From contig CAWIUB010000047.1 in assembly GCA_963839175.1 (NCBI GenBank), forward strand, positions 1 through 28,102: DNA of 28,102 nucleotides. Direction: 5' to 3'. A program made the position numbers and the translations under genes. The stretch's first letter is position 1. Each line of letters opens with the position of its first letter. Below the pieces are notes generated by a model. That model searched no databases and was not told where the DNA came from. It worked only from the letters and a program-made list of their open reading frames with translations. Positions 15,056-21,912 of this stretch are shown piece after piece. The DNA is from CAWIUB01 sp963839175 (GTDB lineage: Bacteria; Actinomycetota; Actinomycetes; Mycobacteriales; Jatrophihabitantaceae).

Positions 15056-16851
15056 TTCTTCGGCCTCGTCAGCTGAATTCGAAGTGGAGGCGGCGGCCGT
15101 GCCACCAGGGCACGGTGGTGTCGGCGGGGAGGCTGGCTTGGCGTAGGACGGGTGAGTATGCGCGCCGGTCGATGCGGACGGTGATCTGGTCGCCGTTGAT
15201 GTTGATGGTTCCGGAGCTGTCGAGGAAGCGCCGCTGGAGGGTGTCGGGGGTGGCGGTGGCGTAGCCGCCGCCGAGGCGGGCGCGGAACGCGGCGAGCAGG
15301 GCTTGGGCCAGGACGCAGAGCGTGATGTCGAGGTCGACGTTGAGGTTGACGGTGCTGGACAGGGCGTCGGCGCAGAACGCGCGGATGATCTCGGCGAGGC
15401 GCTGCTCGATGGTCATCCGCCGGGCGTAGCGCTCGATGAGCGCCTTGGTGGTGATGGCGTGGTCGTTGGTGATGAGGACGGTGGGTTGGTCGCGGCCGAG
15501 GCCGGTGATGATGAGTTGGCGAACGGTGCCGGGGTAGGAGGTCAGTGCCACGGCGGCGGACTCGGCGACCTTGGGCCGGTTGTGCGGGCCGGGCCGGTCC
15601 AGGGTGAGGGGCTTGTAGTCGGTGCTGGTCAGGGCGTTGATGTGCCTGACCAGGGCGGGTGAGCGCATCCGCAGGGTGGCGAACTTGACCCCGCGCTGGT
15701 CCAGTTCGCCGAGGACGTTCTGGGTGGTGACCTTCTGGTCCATGATCAGCATCGTGGGGTCTGATCCGGACACCTGCTTCCAGTGGTCGCAGAACGCGAG
15801 CACCTCACGGGCCTGGGTGGCCTTGGACAGGTCGGCGTTGGCGTAGACCAGGTTGTGGGTGCCGCTGTCTTGGGCGAAGAAGGTCAGCACGCTGCGGGCA
15901 CGTTGGGACCGGGTGGGGACGTAGTGCTTTTCCAGCACCGGGTCACGGCCCCAGTGCATGACCGCGTGGAAGTCCAGGTCGAAGATCGCCTCGGCGCCGG
16001 CGGCGAGCCCGGAGGCGATCATCTTCTGGTCCAGCGCGGCCAGGAAGGCCCGCTGGTGGTCGTGGGAGAGCCGGTAGGAGTAGCTGGTGAGCGCGGACTT
16101 CTTCGGCAGGATCGCCAGCCCGGCGAACAGGGCGCTGGCCGGGTCGGTGAGCAGGTCATCGACGTGGGAGACCCGCCGGGTGCCGGTCAGCTTGAGGGCC
16201 AGCAGCGACAGCAACCAGGACACGGCGGGGATGACCTGCGTGCCGGGGTAGCCGGCCGCCCGCGCCAGGGCGGGCAGGTCCAAGCCGACCAGGTCCGGGA
16301 TGGTCAGCAACAGCCCGGCCAGCCTGGTGTCGACACGGGCGGGCAAGGCGGCGAAGTCGAGGACCGAGGCCCGGGCCAGCCGGGTGTCGCGGCCCGCGGT
16401 GGCCGGGCTGGTGCTGGCCTCGGCGGCGGGGCCGCGCAGCAGCCGGCCGAAGCCCTCCTCGGCGAGGATCTCGCCGACGGAGGTGCGGTTGAGCGGGCGG
16501 CCTTCGGCGGCGAGCCGGGCACTGATCTCATACACCGACAGGCCCCGCCGGCGCAGCTCGATCACCCGGCCGCGGGCGGCGTCCTTGCGCGGCGCGCTCG
16601 TGCGGCCGGGCCTGCCCGGCTCGGCGAACAGCGCCAGCTTGCCGGCGCGGAAGTCGCGGACCAGGGAGGCCAGCGCCGAGCGGGTGTAGCCGAACCGGGC
16701 GGCGGCCTCACCGATCGGTGCACGCTCGTACAGGTAGGCGCGGATAGCCTCGTACCGACGCTGGTTCAGCTGGGTCGGGCGGGCGAACACCTCCCCACCG
16801 GATCGCGGGGCCGATTCCGCTGCCACATCGCATATCTACCATGTCAACTCT
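15056..16851. mobile_element. Putative IS4-like insertion sequence
   Basis: The transposase gene at 15069-16826 is flanked by CACGCAGC at 15048-15055 and again at 16852-16859. This eight-base direct repeat is consistent with a target-site duplication and would set the element's outer limits. I do not see clear terminal inverted repeats inside these limits, so the boundaries are tentative and the repeat could be chance. Confidence 0.45.
15069..16826 (-). CDS. IS4/IS1634-like DDE transposase
   Basis: This 585-residue transposase has an N-terminal helix-turn-helix region (QRRYEAIRAYLYERAPIGEAAARFGYTRSAL, then a second winged unit RRRGLSVYEISARLAAEGRPLNRTSVGEIL) and a large DDE core. Catalytic acidic candidates are the Asp in IFDLDFHAVMHWG, the Asp in MLIMDQKVTTQNVL and the Glu in RRMTIEQRLAEIIRAF, which has the Y-x(2)-R-x(3)-E-x(6)-K-like context of IS4-type enzymes. 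The frame is intact, so the element may be active. It ends only 18 bases from the alternative CHAD start and 54 bases from GTG 15014. I am sure it is a transposase and less sure of the exact family. Confidence 0.88.
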   Translation of the reverse strand: MAAESAPRSGGEVFARPTQLNQRRYEAIRAYLYERAPIGEAAARFGYTRSALASLVRDFRAGKLALFAEPGRPGRTSAPRKDAARGRVIELRRRGLSVYEISARLAAEGRPLNRTSVGEILAEEGFGRLLRGPAAEASTSPATAGRDTRLARASVLDFAALPARVDTRLAGLLLTIPDLVGLDLPALARAAGYPGTQVIPAVSWLLSLLALKLTGTRRVSHVDDLLTDPASALFAGLAILPKKSALTSYSYRLSHDHQRAFLAALDQKMIASGLAAGAEAIFDLDFHAVMHWGRDPVLEKHYVPTRSQRARSVLTFFAQDSGTHNLVYANADLSKATQAREVLAFCDHWKQVSGSDPTMLIMDQKVTTQNVLGELDQRGVKFATLRMRSPALVRHINALTSTDYKPLTLDRPGPHNRPKVAESAAVALTSYPGTVRQLIITGLGRDQPTVLITNDHAITTKALIERYARRMTIEQRLAEIIRAFCADALSSTVNLNVDLDITLCVLAQALLAAFRARLGGGYATATPDTLQRRFLDSSGTININGDQITVRIDRRAYSPVLRQASLPADTTVPWWHGRRLHFEFS

Positions 16852-16859
16852 CACGCAGC

Positions 16860-17192
16860 CGGAAGGCTAGCGTCGCGTGTTGTAGTCCGGTCACTGCTGG
16901 AGATGACTTGATATCGCCGGGAATTGCTGCCTAGCACCGCGTATCTGAGTAAGGGCGGGCAGCTTGAGTCAGTCGTGCTAATCAGTTGACCGCTAGTCCA
17001 AGGAACAGCTTAATCAACCCTTGCCCTGAACCCGGCTGCACCAGCATCACGCCGCAATCGTCAACCGCATAGGCCCAAACCTCATAGCCAGGCGGAATGC
17101 CTCACGACACCGAAGGCCAAAAACGCTGCGCGGAAGGCCGCGCTAACCGATCGCGGCGGGAGTCGGTAGGCTGGACGACGAAGCCACTACCA
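16860..17192. other. Gap without a clear gene, upstream of tmRNA
   Basis: No convincing full gene is present. On the minus strand 16982-17098 an open frame of about 38 codons (YEVWAYAVDDCGVMLV ... GLIKLFLGLAVN) looks protein-like but has no start codon at its beginning and is cut by a stop upstream. It may be the tail of a lost gene. The local sequence is visibly less GC-rich than the surroundings. The tmRNA promoter must lie in the last 100 bases, but I cannot assign the boxes. Confidence 0.4.
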
Positions 17193-17560
17193 GGGGGTGA
17201 ATGGTCTCGACTCCGGACGTCGAGGCAGGAGAAGCGGGCCGAGGATCGCGTTGCCGCCCTCGTTAATCATGCGACGCACACAAAATAAGCGCCGACAATA
17301 GTCGCGCCGAGTTCGCTCTCGCTGCCTAAGCGAGACGACTCTGTCAGTCCGGGTTCGTCACCGGCCCGGTCGCTGGCATCAGCTAGGTGACTCACTCGCC
17401 GATCCGGTCGCGGGATCGACGAGGACAGCCAACAGCGACTGGACCCGTCACACCGGCCCGTGTGCATGACCGGTGGGGCCGAGTAGAGGCACCGCACACT
17501 GCGCCCGGAGAAGTCCTGTCGAAGCGACGGAGGACGCGGGTTCGATTCCCGCCACCTCCA
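17193..17560 (+). ncRNA. ssrA: Transfer-messenger RNA (tmRNA)
   Basis: tmRNA rescues stalled ribosomes and tags the unfinished protein. The 5' end GGGGGTG (17193-17199) pairs with CACCTCC (17553-17559) to form the seven-base acceptor stem. The 5' end continues in the conserved AATGGTCTCGACT form, and the 3' end has a T arm GCGGG-TTCGATT-CCCGC. The tag frame starts at GCC 17291 after AAAATAAGC and reads ADNSRAEFALAA followed by TAA at 17327-17329, an actinobacterial-type tag ending in ALAA. Pseudoknot-rich GC sequence fills 17330-17500. The CCA is not cleanly encoded (ACACA follows). smpB is not in the window. The mature 3' end may include three further bases. Confidence 0.95.
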
Positions 17561-17577
17561 CACAGGCCGCTGACCTT

Positions 17578-17594
17578 CCCCCAGCACGAGGGGG
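17578..17594 (+). terminator. Candidate hairpin downstream of tmRNA
   Basis: CCCCC and GGGGG arms flank a seven-base loop 18 bases after the tmRNA end. No T-run follows, so this is a possible but not certain termination or processing hairpin. Confidence 0.4.
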
Positions 17595-17675
17595 TGGATG
17601 GTGAGCGGGGACTCGTGGGCCTGATCGTACGGCCGGGTCCGTGCGTGGTGAACTGATCGAAGTTGGGTAATCCGC

Positions 17676-18074
17676 TCATGGCTGCAGCGCGGCCAGGACG
17701 TCTGTGCGGCCGAAGTCGTCGCCCTTGTACAGCAGCGGCTTGCCGGTTGCCCGGGACAGCGCGTAGGCGAAGCAGTCGCCGAGGTTGAATCCAGCCGGGT
17801 GGCCGCTTCCCCTCCCGAAATCGCGGTAGGCGCGCCGGGCGATGTCGGCATGGCGCTTCGTGAGCGGTTCGACCTTGACGCCAGTCACCCCCAGCAGATC
17901 GTCGAGGCGGCCGCTGAGCACCGGGTCTCGGCTCGCATCGACGACGATGGCGGTCTCGACGTACGTTCCCGCCGAGACCAACGGCTCAGCCGCCCGGGCA
18001 AGCGCGTCCACGTAACGATCGGCATCCGGTTCCCCTCGCAGGATCGCGATGAACGCTGAGGTATCGACGATCAA
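17676..18074 (-). CDS. vapC: VapC-family PIN-domain toxin ribonuclease
   Basis: This 132-residue PIN-domain RNase is the toxin half of a VapBC type II system; such toxins cut tRNA or rRNA. Acidic metal-binding residues are visible: Asp4 in MIVDTSAFIAIL, Glu in SAGTYVETAIV, and Asp in FNLGDCFAYALSRATGKPLLYKGDDF. The TTG start (18072-18074) overlaps the vapB stop in a TTGA, the typical coupling of antitoxin and toxin. The frame is intact and full length. Because the antitoxin gene is interrupted by an IS630 element, toxin translation may now be uncoupled or transcription blocked; otherwise an intact toxin without its antitoxin would be harmful. Confidence 0.92.
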   Translation of the reverse strand: MIVDTSAFIAILRGEPDADRYVDALARAAEPLVSAGTYVETAIVVDASRDPVLSGRLDDLLGVTGVKVEPLTKRHADIARRAYRDFGRGSGHPAGFNLGDCFAYALSRATGKPLLYKGDDFGRTDVLAALQP

Positions 18075-18155
18075 CGCGGCAACCCGGCCTCGTCGTAGAA
18101 CAGATCCCCGTGATCAGCACTGCGGTACGGCTCGACCCACCGGGTAGCCGCATCC
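18071..18155 (-). pseudogene. vapB: vapB antitoxin, C-terminal piece separated by IS630
   Basis: Minus-strand codons up to TGA 18071-18073 read TRWVEPYRSADHGDLFYDEAGLPR. This is the toxin-binding tail of PSK/VapB-type antitoxins, which usually ends in 'DPRSADEILGYDExGLPR'. The N-terminal piece lies on the other side of the IS630 element at 19307-19482. If the element and one TA are removed in silico, the two pieces are off by one base, so either an extra lesion occurred or the junction has drifted. Confidence 0.78.
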
Positions 18156-18157
18156 TA

Positions 18158-19304
18158 GTGCAGTGTCTCGGTTTTAACTGGCGATCGGTTGGAGGGCCAC
18201 CCGCCCACGGCGCACCTTCTCCAGGATTTCGTCCGCGGTCGCGGTCCACACGAACGGCTTGGGCTCATCGTTGTTGGCTTGGAGGTAGGCCTCGATGGCG
18301 GCGATGAGGTCGGGGACGGAGTGGAACACGCCGCGACGGATGGCCTTGTCGGTGAGGTTGCGGAACCAGCGCTCCACCAGGTTCAGCCACGAGCTGGAGG
18401 TGGGCGTGAAGTGCAGGTGGAAGCGAGGGTGCTTGGCCAGCCAGGCGACGACGTTCGCGTGCTTGTGGGTGCCGTAGTTGTCGAGGATCAGGTGGACCTG
18501 CAGTCCCTTGGGGACCTCCCGGTCGATCACCCGGAGGAACTTGAGGAACTCGGTGTGCCGATGCCTGGGCAGGCACCGGCCGATGACCACTCCGGTGAGC
18601 ACGTTCAGCGCGGCGAACAGTGTGGTGGTGCCGTTGCGCTTGTAGTCATGCGTCATCGTGCCGGCCCGGCCCTTCTTCATCGGCAGCGACGGCTGGGTGC
18701 GGTCCAGCGCCTGGATCTGGCTTTTCTCGTCCATGCACAACACCACCGCCTTCTCCGGCGGATTCAGATACAGCCCGACGACGTCGACGAGCTTGTCCTC
18801 GAACCGCTTGTCGTTGGACAGCTTGAAGGTCTCCACCCGGTGCGGCTGCAGTCCCCGCGCCTTCCAGATTCGCTGCACGGTCGCCTTGCTCACCCCCTGC
18901 GCTTTCGCCATCGACCGGCAGCTCCAGTGCGTCTCCCCGGGCGGCTTGTCGTGCAAGGTGGCATGCACGATCGCTTCCACCTGCTCCGCCGAGATCGACG
19001 GCTTGCGGCCCCGCCCCTCGCGTACCCGACCGAACTTCGCCAACCCGTCGGTGCCGAACCGGGTCCGCCAGCTGGTCACGCTGGCCGCGGACACCCCCAG
19101 CCGTGACGCGATCGCGGTGGTCGCCACACCCTGACCGGCCAGCAGCAACGCCTTCGCCCGGACCACCTCCCGATGCGGCGCCGTACGCGAACTCGCCAGG
19201 TCTTCCAGGATTTCGCGTTGACCGTCGGTCATCACCAAGGCAGCTGTCGGTGGGCGCATACAGGCACTCTACCGCAATCGTCTCCTAATTGCGAGACACT
19301 ACAC
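18158..19304. mobile_element. IS630-family insertion sequence (1147 bp)
   Basis: The ends are GTGCAGTGTCTCG (18158-18170) and, on the complementary strand, GTGTAGTGTCTCG (19304-19292), imperfect inverted repeats with 12 of 13 matching. TA dinucleotides at 18156-18157 and 19305-19306 are the target duplication expected of IS630/Tc1-type elements, here in a CTAG context on both sides. It carries one intact transposase gene and lies within vapB. Confidence 0.92.
18174..19259 (-). CDS. IS630-family transposase
   Basis: This 361-residue single-frame transposase has an N-terminal helix-turn-helix (AKALLLAGQGVATTAIASRLGVSAASVTSWRTRF), a second HTH/linker part (THWSCRSMAKAQGVSKATVQRIWKARGL) and a DDE core. 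The core includes VVLCMDEKSQIQALDRTQ, VHLILDNYGTHKHANV and TSSSWLNLVERWFRNLTDKAIRRG, which supply the first Asp, second Asp and Glu. All catalytic residues are present, so it looks active. The stop TAA or TGA lies just inside the left inverted repeat, and the start lies 45 bases from the right end. Confidence 0.95.
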   Translation of the reverse strand: MRPPTAALVMTDGQREILEDLASSRTAPHREVVRAKALLLAGQGVATTAIASRLGVSAASVTSWRTRFGTDGLAKFGRVREGRGRKPSISAEQVEAIVHATLHDKPPGETHWSCRSMAKAQGVSKATVQRIWKARGLQPHRVETFKLSNDKRFEDKLVDVVGLYLNPPEKAVVLCMDEKSQIQALDRTQPSLPMKKGRAGTMTHDYKRNGTTTLFAALNVLTGVVIGRCLPRHRHTEFLKFLRVIDREVPKGLQVHLILDNYGTHKHANVVAWLAKHPRFHLHFTPTSSSWLNLVERWFRNLTDKAIRRGVFHSVPDLIAAIEAYLQANNDEPKPFVWTATADEILEKVRRGRVALQPIAS

Positions 19305-19306
19305 TA

Positions 19307-19482
19307 GCGATCTCGCGGATACGAGCGGCCCGACCCGCCGCTGCGTGTTCGTCGCGCTGTTGCAGACGATCGAGCCGCTCACGGACGGCCACCGTGACGG
19401 CCCGAGTCACACTCTCGCCGGCCGCCGCGGCGAGCTGACGAGCCAGCCGCTCGGCCTCGGGATTCTTGATGTTCAGGCTCAT
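19307..19482 (-). pseudogene. vapB: vapB antitoxin, N-terminal piece truncated by IS630
   Basis: ATG 19482 opens SLNIKNPEAERLARQLAAAAGESVTRAVTVAVRERLDRL, the ribbon-helix-helix DNA-binding part of a PSK/VapB antitoxin (family form 'ALNIKDPEADRLARELAxLTGESLTEAV'). The reading continues AARIREIA and then enters the IS630 end, where a stop occurs after SVVSRN. The truncated 65-residue product could still bind operator DNA but lacks the tail that neutralises VapC. The rest of the gene is at 18071-18155. Confidence 0.88.
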
Positions 19483-19642
19483 GGCAGAAGTCTACCTACA
19501 TCAGACTTCCTTTCTGTATGAGTGTCTATGGCCTCCAAGATGCCCTGACCGCGTTCTCAGGGTTTCGCCAGCTGCCGGTTCGCTGATCACCTTCGATTCC
19601 GACATGATGCGCATGCCATCCCGGCCGTCGGAAGGACGCCAT

Positions 19643-20548
19643 ATGCACAACCACCTGAGCTGGCTCGAGGCGGGGGTCATCGGAGCCATGCAAGGGGTGG
19701 CTGAGCTGTTTCCGATATCCAGTCTGGGGCACAGCGTCCTCATCCCTGCCTGGGTGGGTGGCTCCTGGGCGCGCGACCTGAACGTCAGCAGGCCCGAGTC
19801 GCCCTATCTCGCGTTCATCGTGGGGCTGCACGTGGCTACCGCGCTGGCTCTGATCGTCTACTTCTGGCGCGATTGGGTGCGCATCGTCGGCGGGCTGGTG
19901 ACCAGCATCGCCCGGCGTGAGGTGAAAGCAGCTGACCAGCGGCTGGCCTGGCTGCTCGTGCTCGCCACCATCCCGGTCGGGCTTGTTGGGCTGCTCGGCG
20001 AACACTGGTTCCGGACCACGGTCGCGCGCCCCGTCCCGACCGCAATCCTGCTCACTGTCAACGGGGTCGTGCTGCTGGTTGGGGAGCAGTTGCGCCGTCG
20101 CGAAGGCAGCCCGGATTCGGTCTACGTCGACGAACGGATCACCGGCCCGCAGTCCGACGCGCGGATCGCGCAGCAGCCGGTGGCCCAGGCCGTAGGGGTT
20201 GGCGCGGTGCAGATTCTGGCGCTGGCGCCGGGCATTTCCCGTTCGGGCGTGACGATGGTGGCGGGCATGGTCCGGGGGCTATCGCGCGAGGACGCCGCCC
20301 GCTTCGCCTTCCTGCTGGCGACACCGGTGATCCTCGCGGCGGGGGTGCTGAAGCTGCCCGATCTCAATGGGCATCTGGGCAACGGGATCCGCGGGCAGGT
20401 GCTGTTCGGCTCGCTGCTGTCGTTCGTCGGGGCGTACTTGTCGGTGCGCTTCCTCACCCGATACTTCGCGAACGGGTCGCTGCGGCCGTTCGGCGCTTAT
20501 TGCATCGCTGCCGGAATCGCCAGCCTGGTGCTGTTCGCCGCGCGCTGA
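19643..20548 (+). CDS. uppP: Undecaprenyl-diphosphatase
   Basis: This membrane phosphatase (BacA/UppP) recycles undecaprenyl diphosphate to the monophosphate carrier for peptidoglycan synthesis and gives some bacitracin resistance. ATG 19643 has GGAAGGA upstream and yields 301 residues. Both catalytic blocks are visible: QGVAELFPISSLGHS (normally GxxEFxPISSxGH) near the N-terminus and APGISRSGVTMVAGMVRGLSREDAARF in the second repeat. About eight membrane helices alternate with charged loops. The loop EGSPDSVYVDERITGPQSDARIAQ between the halves is hydrophilic. It is divergent from vapB and followed after 14 bases by a small membrane protein gene. Confidence 0.95.
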   Translation: MHNHLSWLEAGVIGAMQGVAELFPISSLGHSVLIPAWVGGSWARDLNVSRPESPYLAFIVGLHVATALALIVYFWRDWVRIVGGLVTSIARREVKAADQRLAWLLVLATIPVGLVGLLGEHWFRTTVARPVPTAILLTVNGVVLLVGEQLRRREGSPDSVYVDERITGPQSDARIAQQPVAQAVGVGAVQILALAPGISRSGVTMVAGMVRGLSREDAARFAFLLATPVILAAGVLKLPDLNGHLGNGIRGQVLFGSLLSFVGAYLSVRFLTRYFANGSLRPFGAYCIAAGIASLVLFAAR

Positions 20549-20562
20549 CCTACGCTCGACGG

Positions 20563-20970
20563 GTGGTGCGCCGGTTCCGTTTCGCCTTCGCACCGCGCTG
20601 GATCGCGCTGCATGTGCTCGTCCTCGCGGCCTGCGTGGTGATGGTGCTGCTTGGCCGGTGGCAGTGGCACGTGGCGCACGTCCACCATGGCGACGTCCGC
20701 AACTACGCCTACGCGTTCCAGTGGTGGGCCTTCACCGGCTTCGCCCTGTTTATGTGGCTGCGCGTCCTGCACGATGCATCCACGCCCGATGTGCCTGCCC
20801 CAACCCCTGCCCAGTCGGAACCGCCGATGGCCTACCGTCGCTATGTGATGCCGCAGCACTCCACGTCGACGCCCGTTGCGACCGACGGCGAACACGCCCG
20901 CTACAACGCGTACCTCCGCGATCTCGCGCAGGCAGCCGAGACCTCGCAGCTGCCCGGTGAGCGCGGATGA
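20563..20970 (+). CDS. Small membrane protein, function unknown
   Basis: This 135-residue protein starts at GTG 20563 (or GTG 20566), 15 bases after uppP. RFRFAFAPRWIALHVLVLAACVVMVLLGRWQWHVAHV is a membrane helix with a flanking W-rich end. A second helix follows (YAYAFQWWAFTGFALFMWLRVLHD), and then a hydrophilic Pro/Ser-rich tail. The first helix resembles the start of SURF1-like proteins ('RFALRPRWLxxHLxxxxLVxxxxxLGxWQ'), but there is no SURF1 periplasmic domain. The same pair with a DUF3817 protein is known in other actinobacteria. The stop overlaps the next start (ATGA), so the two are translated together. Confidence 0.82.
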   Translation: MVRRFRFAFAPRWIALHVLVLAACVVMVLLGRWQWHVAHVHHGDVRNYAYAFQWWAFTGFALFMWLRVLHDASTPDVPAPTPAQSEPPMAYRRYVMPQHSTSTPVATDGEHARYNAYLRDLAQAAETSQLPGERG

Positions 20971-21305
20971 GCCAGCAGACCGCAACGACGGTCCCGCGCA
21001 TCCGGTACTCCGGCGCGCTGCTGCGCTACCGGGTGATGGCGTTCGTCACCGGCGTGATGCTGCTGCTGCTCGTCTTCGTGGCCATGCCGCTCAAGTACTT
21101 CGCCGACTCGCCGGGACCGGTGGCAGTCATCGGCACGGCGCATGGATTCCTGTTCATGGTGTATCTGGCCACGGCGCTGGACCTCGGCATCCGGCTGCGG
21201 TGGAACCCGGTGCGGCTCGTGCTGATCATGGCGGCCGGCACGATCCCGTTCATGTCGTTCGTCGCCGAACGCAGCGTCATGCGCGAGATTCGCGCCCGGC
21301 GCTGA
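20967..21305 (+). CDS. DUF3817 family membrane protein
   Basis: This is a 112-residue integral membrane protein with about three helices. Family blocks are ALLRYRVMAFVTGVMLLLLVF, MPLKYFADSPGPVAVIGTAHGFLFMVYLATALDL with its conserved Gly-x-x-His-Gly, and IMAAGTIPFMSFVAERSV. The ATG overlaps the preceding stop by four bases. The 3' end faces the sigC stop only three bases away (convergent). The family's function is unknown; its small size and conserved His suggest an accessory role in membrane assembly. Confidence 0.9.
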   Translation: MSQQTATTVPRIRYSGALLRYRVMAFVTGVMLLLLVFVAMPLKYFADSPGPVAVIGTAHGFLFMVYLATALDLGIRLRWNPVRLVLIMAAGTIPFMSFVAERSVMREIRARR

Positions 21306-21308
21306 CGA

Positions 21309-21842
21309 TCAGCCGCCGACGACCCGGGTCTGGCCGTCGTCACCCAACCCGTCGACCAGGTCTGCGCGCGCCCGGGCGACCCGCGATCGGACCGTGCCGA
21401 CCGGGCAGCCGCAGACTTCCGCGGCCTCGCCGTAGGAGAGCCCGACCAGCTGGGTCAGGACGAAGGCTTCGCGGCGCGATGGGTCCAGGGATCCAAGCAG
21501 CGCGCGCAGTGCCACCGAATCAGCCGGATCGCTCTCGGTTCGCTCACCCGGCGGGCTAACCGCGCGCGCCCGGACGGCTGCCCGGACCGCGTCCGCGCAG
21601 GCGTGTCGAGCGATCGACAACAGCCAGGTGCGGGCCGACGAGCGGCCGGCGAAGCGGTGCAGAGACGCAAACGCGCGTGCGTACGTCTCCTGGGTGAGGT
21701 CGGCGGCGGCGGCGCGGTCAGCGAGGTTTGCGCACAGCCGCCAGACGTCGGCCTGGGTCGCCCGGACGAAAGCCGCGGCCGCGGCGATGTCACCGCGGCG
21801 AGCGCGCAGGGCTGCCTCGGTGATCGGATCGCTCTCGTCCAT
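21309..21842 (-). CDS. sigC: ECF RNA polymerase sigma factor, SigC-like
   Basis: This is a 177-residue extracytoplasmic-function sigma factor, close to mycobacterial SigC in order and wording of motifs. Region 2 reads FVRATQADVWRLCANLADRAAAADLTQETYARAFASLHRF then SSARTWLLSIARHACAD. Region 4 reads LTQLVGLSYGEAAEVCGCPVGTVRSRVARARADL. ATG 21842 fits the SigC start; upstream codons are not conserved. In mycobacteria SigC is linked to copper acquisition, and here the gene is divergent from a copper operon, which supports orthology. A divergent zf-HC2 protein is its likely anti-sigma partner. The intergenic region has mirrored GGAAC boxes. Confidence 0.93.
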   Translation of the reverse strand: MDESDPITEAALRARRGDIAAAAAFVRATQADVWRLCANLADRAAAADLTQETYARAFASLHRFAGRSSARTWLLSIARHACADAVRAAVRARAVSPPGERTESDPADSVALRALLGSLDPSRREAFVLTQLVGLSYGEAAEVCGCPVGTVRSRVARARADLVDGLGDDGQTRVVGG

Positions 21843-21875
21843 CCGCCCTTCCCGTTGTGATCGCAGCCACCCGCC

Positions 21876-21908
21876 GGGAACTATCGGGTCGGTTGCGGCG
21901 ACTGTTCC
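21876..21908. promoter_or_regulatory. Candidate divergent ECF-type promoter pair
   Basis: In the 70-base gap between sigC and its divergent neighbour, GGGAAC (21876-21881) faces GTTCC (21904-21908, GGAAC on the other strand). GGAAC is the common -35 box of ECF sigma factors. On the plus strand a CGACT lies 17 bases after the box (21899-21903). On the minus strand a CGATA (21887-21883) lies 16 bases after it. The two promoters would overlap head-on, so SigC could drive both its own gene and the copper operon. Box assignments are by eye. Confidence 0.45.
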
Positions 21909-21912
21909 AGAC

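Noticed and set aside
15783..16934. 383-codon plus-strand frame opposite the IS4-like transposase
   Set aside because: It is a Gly/Val/Gln-rich antisense shadow of an intact transposase.
17267..17851. Minus-strand frame across tmRNA and the vapC 3' end
   Set aside because: It covers a structured RNA gene and has no protein family features.
18189..19106. 305-codon plus-strand frame opposite the IS630 transposase
   Set aside because: It is an antisense shadow; the transposase has all DDE motifs.
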